A stretch of 24,495 bases of DNA from Saprospiraceae bacterium UBA7328 (lineage in GTDB: Bacteria; Bacteroidota; Bacteroidia; Chitinophagales; Saprospiraceae), in contig DKPS01000282.1 of assembly GCA_002471345.1 (NCBI GenBank), forward strand, positions 1-24,495, written 5' to 3'. Shown here piece by piece: positions 8,372 to 15,606 of the stretch; the first letter of the stretch is position 1; each line of letters begins with the position of its first letter. A program made the position numbers and the translations under genes. Below the pieces are notes generated by a model that worked only from the letters and a program-made list of their open reading frames with translations, made no database searches and was not told where the DNA came from.

Positions 8372-8590
8372 TTAGGAAGCTTTCTGCTCTACAACTTCAA
8401 ATTTGATAACATTACCATCTACTTGTTTCATAAAGATGATGCCTTCATTGTGATCGAGGTTACTATTCAGATTATCTGCGCCTTTGAGAAGGTCCTGAAG
8501 GAGATGAGCTCTTCCATTATTGGTGGCTATATCAAAAGCCTCTTTCTCAATATCTTCTCTTGAGATTTGTTCGAATTGAATCAATTTCAT
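8372..8590 (-). CDS. Small hypothetical protein coupled to the DinB-like gene
   Basis: I do not recognise this 72-residue protein. It has no membrane segment or signal peptide and is predicted cytosolic, with two probable helices (about 8-40) and a final strand pair (IIFMKQVDGNVIKFEVVEQ). It is transcribed with the DinB-like gene: its TAA stop is followed with zero spacing by that gene's ATG. That tight junction and a normal start make it likely to be a real gene. Its job may be linked to the DinB-like protein, but the sequence gives no further clue. Confidence 0.65.
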   Translation of the reverse strand: MKLIQFEQISREDIEKEAFDIATNNGRAHLLQDLLKGADNLNSNLDHNEGIIFMKQVDGNVIKFEVVEQKAS

Positions 8591-8776
8591 GTTGTAACAG
8601 TAGTTTTTGGATTTACAGTAGTCGCAATAGACTTATTTAAAACGAGATTAAACTTGTTTTATGATTCCAACATGATATTTATTCCTTGGTTCATCTATTT
8701 TTCTTCTTGGTTTGTCGTTTGTCCGAGATGAATTCCTTTTTTCCACAGTTATTAGGGTAGAAAACAACTAATCATC

Positions 8777-8938
8777 ATGAGCATACTAAGAGTAATTATA
8801 GCAATCATTTTTCCACCATTAGCAGTAGTCGACAAAGGATGTGGTTCTTTTTTGATCACATTAATATTAACACTGTGCGGTTGGGTACCTGGAGTTATTG
8901 CTGCATTGATAATTGTGAATAAAAAAGAATGTGACTAA
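8777..8938 (+). CDS. YqaE/Pmp3 family small membrane protein
   Basis: A 53-residue reading frame starts at ATG 8777 and ends at TAA 8936-8938. It has two hydrophobic helices: residues 4-18 (LRVIIAIIFPPLAVV), with the PPLAV motif characteristic of the YqaE/Pmp3 (UPF0057) family, and residues 24-46, containing the family-like stretch LTLCGWVPGVIAALIIV. The length is typical (50-55 residues). Members are small plasma-membrane proteolipids; the yeast and plant homologues affect membrane potential and salt tolerance, and bacterial members are often stress-induced. The gene stands alone, with a strong terminator 9 bases after its stop, so it is probably monocistronic. It is short enough to be missed by length-filtered gene calling. 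Confidence 0.88.
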   Translation: MSILRVIIAIIFPPLAVVDKGCGSFLITLILTLCGWVPGVIAALIIVNKKECD

Positions 8939-8947
8939 CAGTATATA

Positions 8948-8975
8948 AGCCTTGATCCAATTCAAGGCTATTTTT
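8948..8975 (+). terminator. Rho-independent terminator after the YqaE/Pmp3 gene
   Basis: AGCCTTGA (8948-8955) and TCAAGGCT (8962-8969) form a perfect 8-bp stem with a 6-base loop, followed by A and five T. It isolates the small membrane protein gene from parC downstream. Confidence 0.88.
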
Positions 8976-9057
8976 CTGAAAATTTATTCTCAATAAATAT
9001 TCCAATTCCACAATCATACATTAAAAAAATCATTTAATTATATTCGCCTAATAATCA

Positions 9058-11682
9058 ATGATTAAAGACTATATGAGTGCGTCTAACGGCAGCGAGACAG
9101 ATGTGAAGGTGATACCTATAGATGAGATGTATGAAGAGTACTTTTTGGATTACGCTTCTTATGTGATCCTTGAGCGTGCAGTACCTACTATCAATGATGG
9201 ATTAAAACCAGTACAGCGTAGAATTCTTTACAGCTTAAGGGAAAAAGATGATGGTCGCTATCATAAAGTTGCTAACATTATTGGGCATACCATGCAGTAC
9301 CATCCTCATGGAGATGCGGCTATAGGTGATGCCATGGTCAAAATAGGCCAGAAGGAGCTGATGATAGATACTCAGGGTAACTGGGGTGATAATCGTACAG
9401 GAGACTCAGCTGCTGCTCCGAGATATATAGAAGCTAGGCTTACAAAATTTGCTCTTGAGGTAGCTTTTAATAAGCAAACAACTCAATGGCAACTTTCTTA
9501 TGATGGTCGTAATCAAGAACCTATAAATCTTCCTATGAAGTTCCCTTTGCTACTTGCTCAGGGTACAGAAGGAATTGCAGTAGGCTTAAGTACAAAAATT
9601 CTTCCTCATAATTTTATTGAACTCATAAAGGCCTCCATCAGAATATTAGAAGATAAGAATATCAAAATATATCCCGATTTCCAGACTGGAGGACTCATTG
9701 ACGTGGCGGAATATAACCGTGGAAAACGTGGCGGAAAGGTAAAAGTAAGATCTCGAATTGAGGTAGTAGATAAAAACACGCTTTCTATAAAGGAACTTCC
9801 CTTTGGAGTTACCACTACAAACCTCATAGATAGTGTCATAAAGGCGAATGATAAGGGTCAGATTAAGATCAAAAAGATCACAGATAATACAGCTAAGGAT
9901 GTTGACATTCAGGTAGATTTAGCTAGTGGCATTTCTCCAGAAGTCACTATGGATGCATTATATGCTTTTACTAACTGTCAGGTGAGCATTTCACCTAATG
10001 CATGTGTGATTATTGATAACAAGCCACATTTTCTAACTGTAGAGGAAATTCTAAAAGCTTCTACAATGCAGACTAAAGAGCTGCTTAGGCAAGAATTAGA
10101 GATCAGGAGAAAGGAACTGGAAGGCAAATGGCATTTATCATCATTAGAGAAAATATTTATAGAGAATCGGATCTACCGTGATATAGAAGAAGCAGAGAGT
10201 TTTGAAGCGGCAATTAAAATCATTGAAATAGGACTGAAGAAGTATGTGAGAACTCCAAATGACACTGCAGCCAAAGATGACGATAGACTTCTACTAAAAA
10301 GAGAAATTACAGAAGACGATATCATTCATCTTACAGAGATTAAAATCAGAAGAATATCTAAATACAACAAGTTCAAACATGACGAACTCATGGCTAAATT
10401 GGTAGCAGAACTAGAACAAGTAAATTACGATTTGGCCCACTTGACTGATTATGCTATTGCTTATTTCAACAATCTTTTGGAAAAGTATGGAAAAGGTAAA
10501 GAGCGTAAAACTGAAATCACAAATCTAGAAACCATTCAAGCAGTCACTGTAGTAGCAAATAATACTAAACTCTATGTGGATAGGAAAGAGGGTTTTATAG
10601 GTAATGGTTCGGCAATGAAGAAGGAAGAATTTGTGACAGAATGTAGTGACATTGATAATATCATTGCATTTAGGAAGGATGGAAAATTCCAAGTTAGTAA
10701 GATTGGAGATAAGGTTTTCATGGGTAAGAATATTCTACATTTAGGAGTTTGGAAAAAAGGAGATGACCGGACTACTTATAATATGGTGTATGTGGATGCT
10801 AAATCTGGAAGGACCATGGCTAAAAGATTTAATGTAACTGCTATAACTAGAGATAAGGAGTATGATCTGACTAAAGGTGCAAAAGGATCAAAATGCCTGT
10901 ACTTTACTGCTAATGCAAATGGAGAATCAGAAGTAATTCAAATGACATTAAGCCCAGGTTGTGGAGCTAAAAAGAAGGTGTTTGATTTCGATTTTGAAGA
11001 GCTGGCTATAAAAGGAAGAGGCTCTGGTGGGAATATAGTAACTAAGTACCCCGTAAAAAAGATTGCCCAAATCGCTATTGGAAAATCTTCTCTTGGCGCG
11101 ATAAAGGCATGGATGGACGAAAGCAGTGGAAGGTTAAATAAAGACGAAAGAGGAAAATTCTTAGGAGAGTTTGATACTGGAGATCAAATCATTGCGCTTT
11201 ATAAAAATGGAAGTTATGAAGTGAAAGATCTTCTCATGGATAGTAAAATAGATGTGGATGGATTGATGTACGTTTCTAAATATAGACAAGGTGATGTCAT
11301 CAGTGCACTATATCATGAAGGTGAGAAAGGGTGGACGATGGTGAAAAGGTTTGAAATAGAAACCAACAAAAGTGATCAGAGATTTTCATTTGTGACGGAG
11401 TCAAGAAGCAGTAAACTATATTTTGCATCTACAGCAAGTGACCCTGTGGTCGTATTTTCCTATAAAGAAGGTGGTGTAAAGAGAGAGAAAGAAATAAAAC
11501 TGGCTGAATTTATAGATGTCAAAGGATGGAAAGCACTAGGGAATAAAGTTGGTGAATTCAAAGTATTATCGGCAAAAGGTGTTGAAAAAGAAGTGCCAAT
11601 AGTAAAAAAAGAAGCTACTACTGATAAGGAAGGTGGTGATGATAAGTTGTCTCCTGGGACAACAATTGAGTTAGATTTTTAA
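9058..11682 (+). CDS. parC: DNA topoisomerase IV subunit A (ParC; GyrA/ParC family)
   Basis: This is the DNA-cleaving A subunit of a type IIA topoisomerase, which decatenates daughter chromosomes with ParE. The N-terminal winged-helix region begins MYEEYFLDYASYVILERAVP, then DGLKPVQRRIL. The quinolone-resistance region HPHGDAAIGDAMV is at 82-94. The active-site tyrosine is Y123 in AAPRYIEARL. A coiled-coil tower domain follows (about 335-480), then a C-terminal beta-pinwheel-like region (about 510-840) and the tail GTTIELDF. No GyrA box of the Q(K/R)RGGKG type is seen, which favours ParC over GyrA. The length of 874 residues suits Bacteroidota ParC. ATG 9058 is used; ATG 9073 (MSASNG) is also possible. 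No parE lies immediately upstream. Confidence 0.93.
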   Translation: MIKDYMSASNGSETDVKVIPIDEMYEEYFLDYASYVILERAVPTINDGLKPVQRRILYSLREKDDGRYHKVANIIGHTMQYHPHGDAAIGDAMVKIGQKELMIDTQGNWGDNRTGDSAAAPRYIEARLTKFALEVAFNKQTTQWQLSYDGRNQEPINLPMKFPLLLAQGTEGIAVGLSTKILPHNFIELIKASIRILEDKNIKIYPDFQTGGLIDVAEYNRGKRGGKVKVRSRIEVVDKNTLSIKELPFGVTTTNLIDSVIKANDKGQIKIKKITDNTAKDVDIQVDLASGISPEVTMDALYAFTNCQVSISPNACVIIDNKPHFLTVEEILKASTMQTKELLRQELEIRRKELEGKWHLSSLEKIFIENRIYRDIEEAESFEAAIKIIEIGLKKYVRTPNDTAAKDDDRLLLKREITEDDIIHLTEIKIRRISKYNKFKHDELMAKLVAELEQVNYDLAHLTDYAIAYFNNLLEKYGKGKERKTEITNLETIQAVTVVANNTKLYVDRKEGFIGNGSAMKKEEFVTECSDIDNIIAFRKDGKFQVSKIGDKVFMGKNILHLGVWKKGDDRTTYNMVYVDAKSGRTMAKRFNVTAITRDKEYDLTKGAKGSKCLYFTANANGESEVIQMTLSPGCGAKKKVFDFDFEELAIKGRGSGGNIVTKYPVKKIAQIAIGKSSLGAIKAWMDESSGRLNKDERGKFLGEFDTGDQIIALYKNGSYEVKDLLMDSKIDVDGLMYVSKYRQGDVISALYHEGEKGWTMVKRFEIETNKSDQRFSFVTESRSSKLYFASTASDPVVVFSYKEGGVKREKEIKLAEFIDVKGWKALGNKVGEFKVLSAKGVEKEVPIVKKEATTDKEGGDDKLSPGTTIELDF

Positions 11683-11751
11683 GATGTGAGGTTAGTCTGT
11701 TCTACAAGAATTCTATTTAAACCCATTTTGCCGAACTAATGCACCATTTAT

Positions 11752-11796
11752 CATACAATCTACATCCTAATATGTAGAATCATAACTGATTGTATG
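11752..11796 (+). promoter_or_regulatory. Nested inverted repeat that would sequester the start codon of the next gene
   Basis: CATACAATC (11752-11760) is a perfect 9-bp complement of GATTGTATG (11788-11796), whose last three bases are the ATG start codon. Inside, CTACAT (11760-11765) and ATGTAG (11772-11777) form a second perfect hairpin with a 6-base loop, sharing base 11760 with the outer arm. In RNA the two stems could stack, with 11778-11788 bulged, and would bury the initiation codon. It may act as a translational switch or as a palindromic operator. No known riboswitch class is recognised. Confidence 0.5.
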
Positions 11797-12096
11797 AAAA
11801 TTATAACTTTCCTTTTTGCAATTATTATAGTGTTTTCTTTAAATCTTCAGGAAGACTTTAAAAGTGAGGCTAAAAATAATATCTGCGAAAAACTGAGTAT
11901 ACCAGACCTGACATTTAAGGATACTCTTGATATGGATGGATACTTTGAGACATTTGAAAGTTCAATATTATCTCATCCTCAGAGAGACTCGATCTTTCTT
12001 ACATATACAGATAGTATTGTATTCTATGATCCTAAAAATTACACTGAATACATAATGCTAATTAAACGCAAAGTTCCTTTACAGTATCTGAATTAA
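11794..12096 (+). CDS. Small exported protein of unknown function
   Basis: I do not recognise this 100-residue protein. Residues 1-18 (MKIITFLFAIIIVFSLNL) look like a signal peptide or single membrane anchor. The remaining roughly 80 residues are polar and acidic, with one Cys (in NNICEKL) and many aromatic residues toward the end (FLTYTDSIVFYDPKNYTEY). No lipobox is present. Its start codon is the 3' end of a 45-base nested inverted repeat. It lies 111 bases after parC and converges with the anti-sigma gene, 16 bases from that gene's end. It is supported by the signal-like N-terminus and the leader structure, but may be lineage-specific. Confidence 0.55.
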   Translation: MKIITFLFAIIIVFSLNLQEDFKSEAKNNICEKLSIPDLTFKDTLDMDGYFETFESSILSHPQRDSIFLTYTDSIVFYDPKNYTEYIMLIKRKVPLQYLN

Positions 12097-12112
12097 TAAG
12101 TGATCATCGATT

Positions 12113-12886
12113 TCAAATAGTACCTGACAAAATCAAATTAGATACAGTGGGCTTATCACTCCCTCCTTTGGGTTCGATAGTAATATTGATGGATTCTGCC
12201 TGAGCAAGATATTTCAAATCGACAAAACTATTAGCGACAAATGCATCCTTTTCGACTAATCCAACTGCTATCATTTCACCTTTAACATCAGCCCATATTT
12301 GATAGGACTGATTTTCCTTTATAGATGGAAGATTTAGAGTCTGAAGCAAACCTTTCTCTTTATTTTGATTCCAATATCCTAGCGCGGTAAATCCTTGATC
12401 ATCATTTCTCAGTGAGACTTTTTGAGTATTGATGTCATTGGTGAAAGCAAATAGCATTTTATCATTCTCACATTCATCTTTCAGAATACTGAGCTCTTTT
12501 TGATACTGTAATATCTCGGCCTGTTGATTTTGATGGTTTAGCCATCCAAATACTCCACTCACAGCTGCGCCAATGATCAAAGTGGCGGCCATAGCGCTCC
12601 AATTTATTGGACTTTTGATGACTTGTGAATATTGCATAGGAGTCACTTTAGGAGAGTCCTTCCTATTTTGAATTTCCTGTAAAATTGAGGCTTTTATTCT
12701 TTCGGGAGCTTTTATCTTATTTTCTGTTGCTACTTTCTCAAGTGACAGTTCTATTTGATTTAGTTCTGATCTCAATTCAGGGAATAAACTCAGAGCCTGA
12801 TGCACCATATCTTCTTCCATCTTGGATGCAATTCCAGCAGCGTATTTTTCTAATAGATTGGACTGTAGTATCTTTTCTTTATCCAT
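12113..12886 (-). CDS. Anti-sigma factor with RskA-type C-terminal domain
   Basis: This is a probable membrane-spanning anti-sigma factor for the adjacent ECF sigma gene. The cytosolic N-terminal region (residues 1-90) has the helical pattern of anti-sigma domains (LLEKYAAGIASKMEEDMVHQALSLFPELRSEL) but lacks a zinc-binding HxxxCxxC motif. A single membrane helix follows (about 95-115, WSAMAATLIIGAAVSGVFGW), then a short coiled coil (about 120-140). The periplasmic RskA-type domain runs from about 155 to the end and includes GYWNQNKEKGLLQTLNLP, YQIWADVKGEMIAVGL and SINITIEPKGGSDKPT, typical of anti-sigma-K factor domains. It starts 12 bases after the sigma gene stop, so the two form an operon. 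It appears intact although the sigma gene is interrupted. Confidence 0.85.
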   Translation of the reverse strand: MDKEKILQSNLLEKYAAGIASKMEEDMVHQALSLFPELRSELNQIELSLEKVATENKIKAPERIKASILQEIQNRKDSPKVTPMQYSQVIKSPINWSAMAATLIIGAAVSGVFGWLNHQNQQAEILQYQKELSILKDECENDKMLFAFTNDINTQKVSLRNDDQGFTALGYWNQNKEKGLLQTLNLPSIKENQSYQIWADVKGEMIAVGLVEKDAFVANSFVDLKYLAQAESINITIEPKGGSDKPTVSNLILSGTI

Positions 12887-12898
12887 ACCTTCCTTGCT

Positions 12899-13483
12899 TT
12901 AGCAACACAACCAATATACCATCACAAGGATGGCAATGTTTTTAAATTCATAATTATAAATCGTTCTCAATTTCTTAAGAGCATCTTTTATTCTTGTCTT
13001 CACTGTACCAAGTGGAATGTTCAGCTCATCACTTACTTCTTTTTGTGTGTATCCTTTGAAATAACAATAGAAAATAATTTCTTGATATTTCTCAGGCAGC
13101 TGATTTACTATTCCTTTTAGGTCCATCCATTCAGACTTATCTGTGGTGGAATATTTCTCATTAATAGATACAATTTTTTCATCTGTTTGGATTCTTTTCT
13201 GATTTTTATATCCCTTACTTTCTATTACATTTAGCGCAGTGTTTTTTGCTATTCTAGACATCCAAGTGAAAAGCCTCCCTTTATCAGAGTCATAACTCTT
13301 TCCATTCTCCCAAATTTTTAAAAATACTTCCTACAAGCAATCTGATGCCTGTCCTTCATCTGTTACTATACGGTGAATCACACCAAATAATGCATCAGCA
13401 TAAAGATCATAAATTTCGGTTATGCCTTTTTCTTCTCCTTTTTTTAATGCTGTGATAAGTCTTTGATAATGAGACTCTTCCAT
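12899..13483 (-). pseudogene. ECF RNA polymerase sigma factor interrupted by an in-frame TAG
   Basis: Reading the minus strand from ATG 13483 gives a full-length ECF sigma factor of 194 codons, broken by one TAG at 13333-13331 (codon 51). Before it is region 2.1-2.2 (IYDLYADALFGVIHRIV, DEGQASDCL). After it the same frame continues EVFLKIWENGKSYDSDKGRLFTWM, as in ECF factors whose consensus here is '(A)EDVLQEVFLKIW'. The TAG thus replaces the expected Gln (CAG to TAG, one base). Region 4 is intact (LPEKYQEIIFYCYFKGYTQKEVSDELNIPLGTVKTRI). The downstream frame alone, from ATG 13261 (120 residues), keeps region 4 but lacks most of region 2 and should not work as a sigma factor. A true nonsense mutation, amber suppression and a base error all remain possible. 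Confidence 0.85.
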
Positions 13484-13630
13484 ATGTAATAATGATGTTA
13501 GTCTTTCATGCTATGAGCATATGGATAACTCATTTTAAAATAAATAGTTGCAAAAAAAATCCAAGTAGAGACTTTTCTGGTATGTAGATGTGTAATTCAA
13601 TTATTTATCTAATTAAAACTTTTAATCATT
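13484..13630. promoter_or_regulatory. Divergent intergenic region between sigma factor and fasciclin genes
   Basis: The sigma gene (leftward) and the FAS1 gene (rightward) are transcribed away from these 147 bases, so both promoters must lie here. I see a small dyad, ATGCT-ATG-AGCAT (13508-13520), and an A-tract (13552-13559 or so). I could not place a convincing TTTG/TAnnTTTG promoter or an ECF-type -35/-10 pair. Autoregulation by the sigma factor of both sides would fit the layout but is inference. Confidence 0.5.
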
Positions 13631-14182
13631 ATGAAAAAGATATTTGTTTCATTTTTTTTGGTTTCACTTTTCGCATCATCAGCAGTGTTGGCTCAATGTC
13701 ATAAAAAGACTAAAGTCATGTCATATTCTAGATCCCATGATGACATTGTAGATATTGCGATATCTTCTGATGTTCATACTACTTTAGTAGCAGCAGTAAA
13801 GGCAGCTGGCCTGGTAGAGACCCTTAAAAGCGACGGCCCTTTCACCGTATTTGCTCCCACAAACTTGGCTTTTGAAAAGCTACCTGCAGGAACAGTGGAA
13901 ACTTTATTGAAGCCTCAAAATAAAGGTGATTTGGTCAATGTCCTTACTTATCATGTCATCCCAGCGGAAGTCTCAGCAGAAAACCTTATAGCAGCTATGA
14001 ATGCATCAGGTGGAAAATTCACCATGAAAACTGTACAAGGCGGGACTCTCACTGCTACTATGAAAGGCAATCATGTCATTTTAAAAGATGAAAAAGGAAG
14101 AATTTCAAAGATAACAGCTACTGATTTGAAAGGGTCTAATGGATATGTGCATGTCATTGATGAAGTAGTTTTGCCCAAATAA
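13631..14182 (+). CDS. Secreted fasciclin (FAS1) domain protein
   Basis: The protein is a single FAS1 (beta-Ig-H3/fasciclin) domain behind a signal peptide. Residues 1-21 (MKKIFVSFFLVSLFASSAVLA) are the signal; cleavage after Ala21 is likely, and although a Cys follows at 23, LAQC is not a good lipobox. The domain covers about 36-182, with both conserved boxes: H1 at GPFTVFAPTNLAFEKLPAGT and the H2-type end GYVHVIDEVVLPK, plus the central YHVIP element. Bacterial FAS1 proteins are thought to mediate adhesion or matrix contact. The gene diverges from the sigma/anti-sigma operon and is closed by its own terminator, so it is a plausible target of that sigma factor. Confidence 0.92.
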   Translation: MKKIFVSFFLVSLFASSAVLAQCHKKTKVMSYSRSHDDIVDIAISSDVHTTLVAAVKAAGLVETLKSDGPFTVFAPTNLAFEKLPAGTVETLLKPQNKGDLVNVLTYHVIPAEVSAENLIAAMNASGGKFTMKTVQGGTLTATMKGNHVILKDEKGRISKITATDLKGSNGYVHVIDEVVLPK

Positions 14183-14238
14183 TTATTGCTATATAAGATG
14201 AGAGGGTTTGCCTCTTCATGTAGGACGTTTATTGAAGG

Positions 14239-14266
14239 AAGCCCTTACAGAATTGTAAGGGCTTTT
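14239..14266 (+). terminator. Rho-independent terminator after the fasciclin gene
   Basis: AAGCCCTTACA (14239-14249) and TGTAAGGGCTT (14254-14264) are a perfect 11-bp stem with a 4-base loop, and the T run continues to 14266. A smaller imperfect hairpin (about 14199-14219, ATGAGAGG against CCTCTTCAT) precedes it. Confidence 0.92.
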
Positions 14267-14360
14267 CTATGTCCTATTATTTTAATATCGCTATTTTACC
14301 TTTTTTTTCAATTTGCACATCGAGTATTAATTGATAACATTATCTTAATATTGGGCAAAA

Positions 14361-14368
14361 TACTTTTG
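14361..14368 (+). promoter_or_regulatory. Possible Bacteroidota -7 promoter box (TAnnTTTG) before the porin gene
   Basis: TACTTTTG at 14361-14368 matches the Bacteroidota -7 consensus TAnnTTTG exactly, but no TTTG -33 element lies at the expected spacing of about 19. If used, transcription would begin almost at the GTG start (14373), giving a leaderless mRNA. The match may be chance in AT-rich DNA. Confidence 0.3.
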
Positions 14369-14372
14369 GGCA

Positions 14373-15575
14373 GTGAAAAAGTTGTTTCTCAGCATCCTCT
14401 TGATTTTTATTTCCTTAGTCGTAAGTAGTCAAATTAGTGCTGATAAATTTGGTAAAGGGATTACCATCAATGGAAAAGATTCATCTTATCAAATGAAAGT
14501 TGGATTCAGAATCCAAACCTTATTTGATCACCAATGGAAGGAGGACGTTTCAACAGGTGATTTTTCCGAAAAGAATGCAAAATTCTTCATCAGAAGATCA
14601 AGGTTGAAGTTTGGAGGATTTATCCTCAACCCAAAACTTCAATTCAAAGCAGAGCTATCACTTTCAAATAGAGATCTTTCAGGAGGTAGTGGTTCTGAAT
14701 TTAGTGAGGCAGCTAACCTCATTTTAGATGCATCATTGAGTTACAATTTTTATAAAAATTGGTCTATCCTTTTTGGACAAAGAAAGTTACCTGGAAATAG
14801 GGAAAGAGTAATTTCATCTGGAGACCTACAATTAGTAGATCGATCTAGACTAAACAGTAGATATACTACAGATCGTGATGTGGGATTCCAGCTACTTCAT
14901 CATCATTTGATAGGAAATAAATTTTTAGTAAAGGAAACTTTTGCCATCACTGGTGGTGAAGGAAGAAATGTGACAGCTGGCCATTTTGATGGATATGGAT
15001 ATGCTTTTAAAATGGAATTATTTCCTTTTGGTGCTTTTGAGAGTAAAGGTGATTACAAAGGTGGAGCCACCAAGCGAGAAAGTACTCCTAAACTTTCACT
15101 TGCAATGAGTTATGACAATAATAACAATGCTGTGCGATCTAGAGGAAGAGGCGGGAGCTTTATTACTGATGAATCAGGATCATATTTTGGAAAAGACCTC
15201 AATACATTTTTTCTTGATATGATGTTTAAGTACCAAGGCTTGACTCTCATGGCTGAGTATGCTCAGAGAGATACTGGAGACGAAATTCCATCCGTATTTG
15301 ACAATGAGGGTAATAATATAGGGACATTCTACACCGGAAATGCAGTAAATGTAGTAGCAGGATATAACCTTCCTTCTAATTGGGAGTTCACGATGAGATA
15401 TACTACTAATAATCCTGATATCAATGTTGCAAATGCTGAAAAGGAATACACCATGGGTATTTCAAAGTATATAGTAGGCCATAAATTAAAAGTTCAAACG
15501 GATTACACTTATAGAAATGTAGACGGTGGTGCAGATCTTAAATATTTCAGATTTCAAACGGATATGCACTTTTAA
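14373..15575 (+). CDS. Phosphate-selective porin O/P family outer-membrane protein
   Basis: This is a 400-residue outer-membrane beta-barrel of the OprO/OprP (porin_O_P) family. It has a signal peptide (residues 1-19, KKLFLSILLIFISLVVSS), then the family opening KVGFRIQTLFDHQW and FIRRSRLKFGGFILNPKLQFKAELS, where IRRxRLxxxG is characteristic. GQRKLPGNRERVISSGDLQLVDRS and repeated amphipathic strands follow, ending on an aromatic strand (YFRFQTDMHF), as outer-membrane proteins do. The start is GTG: the frame has a stop at 14346-14348 and no other initiator upstream, and the GTG gives a complete signal peptide. A Na/Pi cotransporter gene follows 31 bases later, supporting phosphate as the solute. 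Confidence 0.88.
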   Translation: MKKLFLSILLIFISLVVSSQISADKFGKGITINGKDSSYQMKVGFRIQTLFDHQWKEDVSTGDFSEKNAKFFIRRSRLKFGGFILNPKLQFKAELSLSNRDLSGGSGSEFSEAANLILDASLSYNFYKNWSILFGQRKLPGNRERVISSGDLQLVDRSRLNSRYTTDRDVGFQLLHHHLIGNKFLVKETFAITGGEGRNVTAGHFDGYGYAFKMELFPFGAFESKGDYKGGATKRESTPKLSLAMSYDNNNNAVRSRGRGGSFITDESGSYFGKDLNTFFLDMMFKYQGLTLMAEYAQRDTGDEIPSVFDNEGNNIGTFYTGNAVNVVAGYNLPSNWEFTMRYTTNNPDINVANAEKEYTMGISKYIVGHKLKVQTDYTYRNVDGGADLKYFRFQTDMHF

Positions 15576-15606
15576 CTGATGTATAAAACCAACTAAAATT
15601 TAGATT

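Noticed and set aside
12685..12945. An open frame on the + strand across the anti-sigma and sigma genes
   Set aside because: It is antisense to a well-supported anti-sigma gene and has no protein-like features.
12899..13261. The downstream half of the sigma gene as an independent small regulator
   Set aside because: It begins at an internal Met of a frame that is homologous to sigma factors well before it, and lacks most of region 2; treating the whole 585 bases as one interrupted gene explains more.
14186..14428. An 80-codon open frame between the fasciclin and porin genes
   Set aside because: It contains the strong fasciclin terminator (14239-14266), has no recognisable protein features and overlaps the porin signal peptide in another frame.
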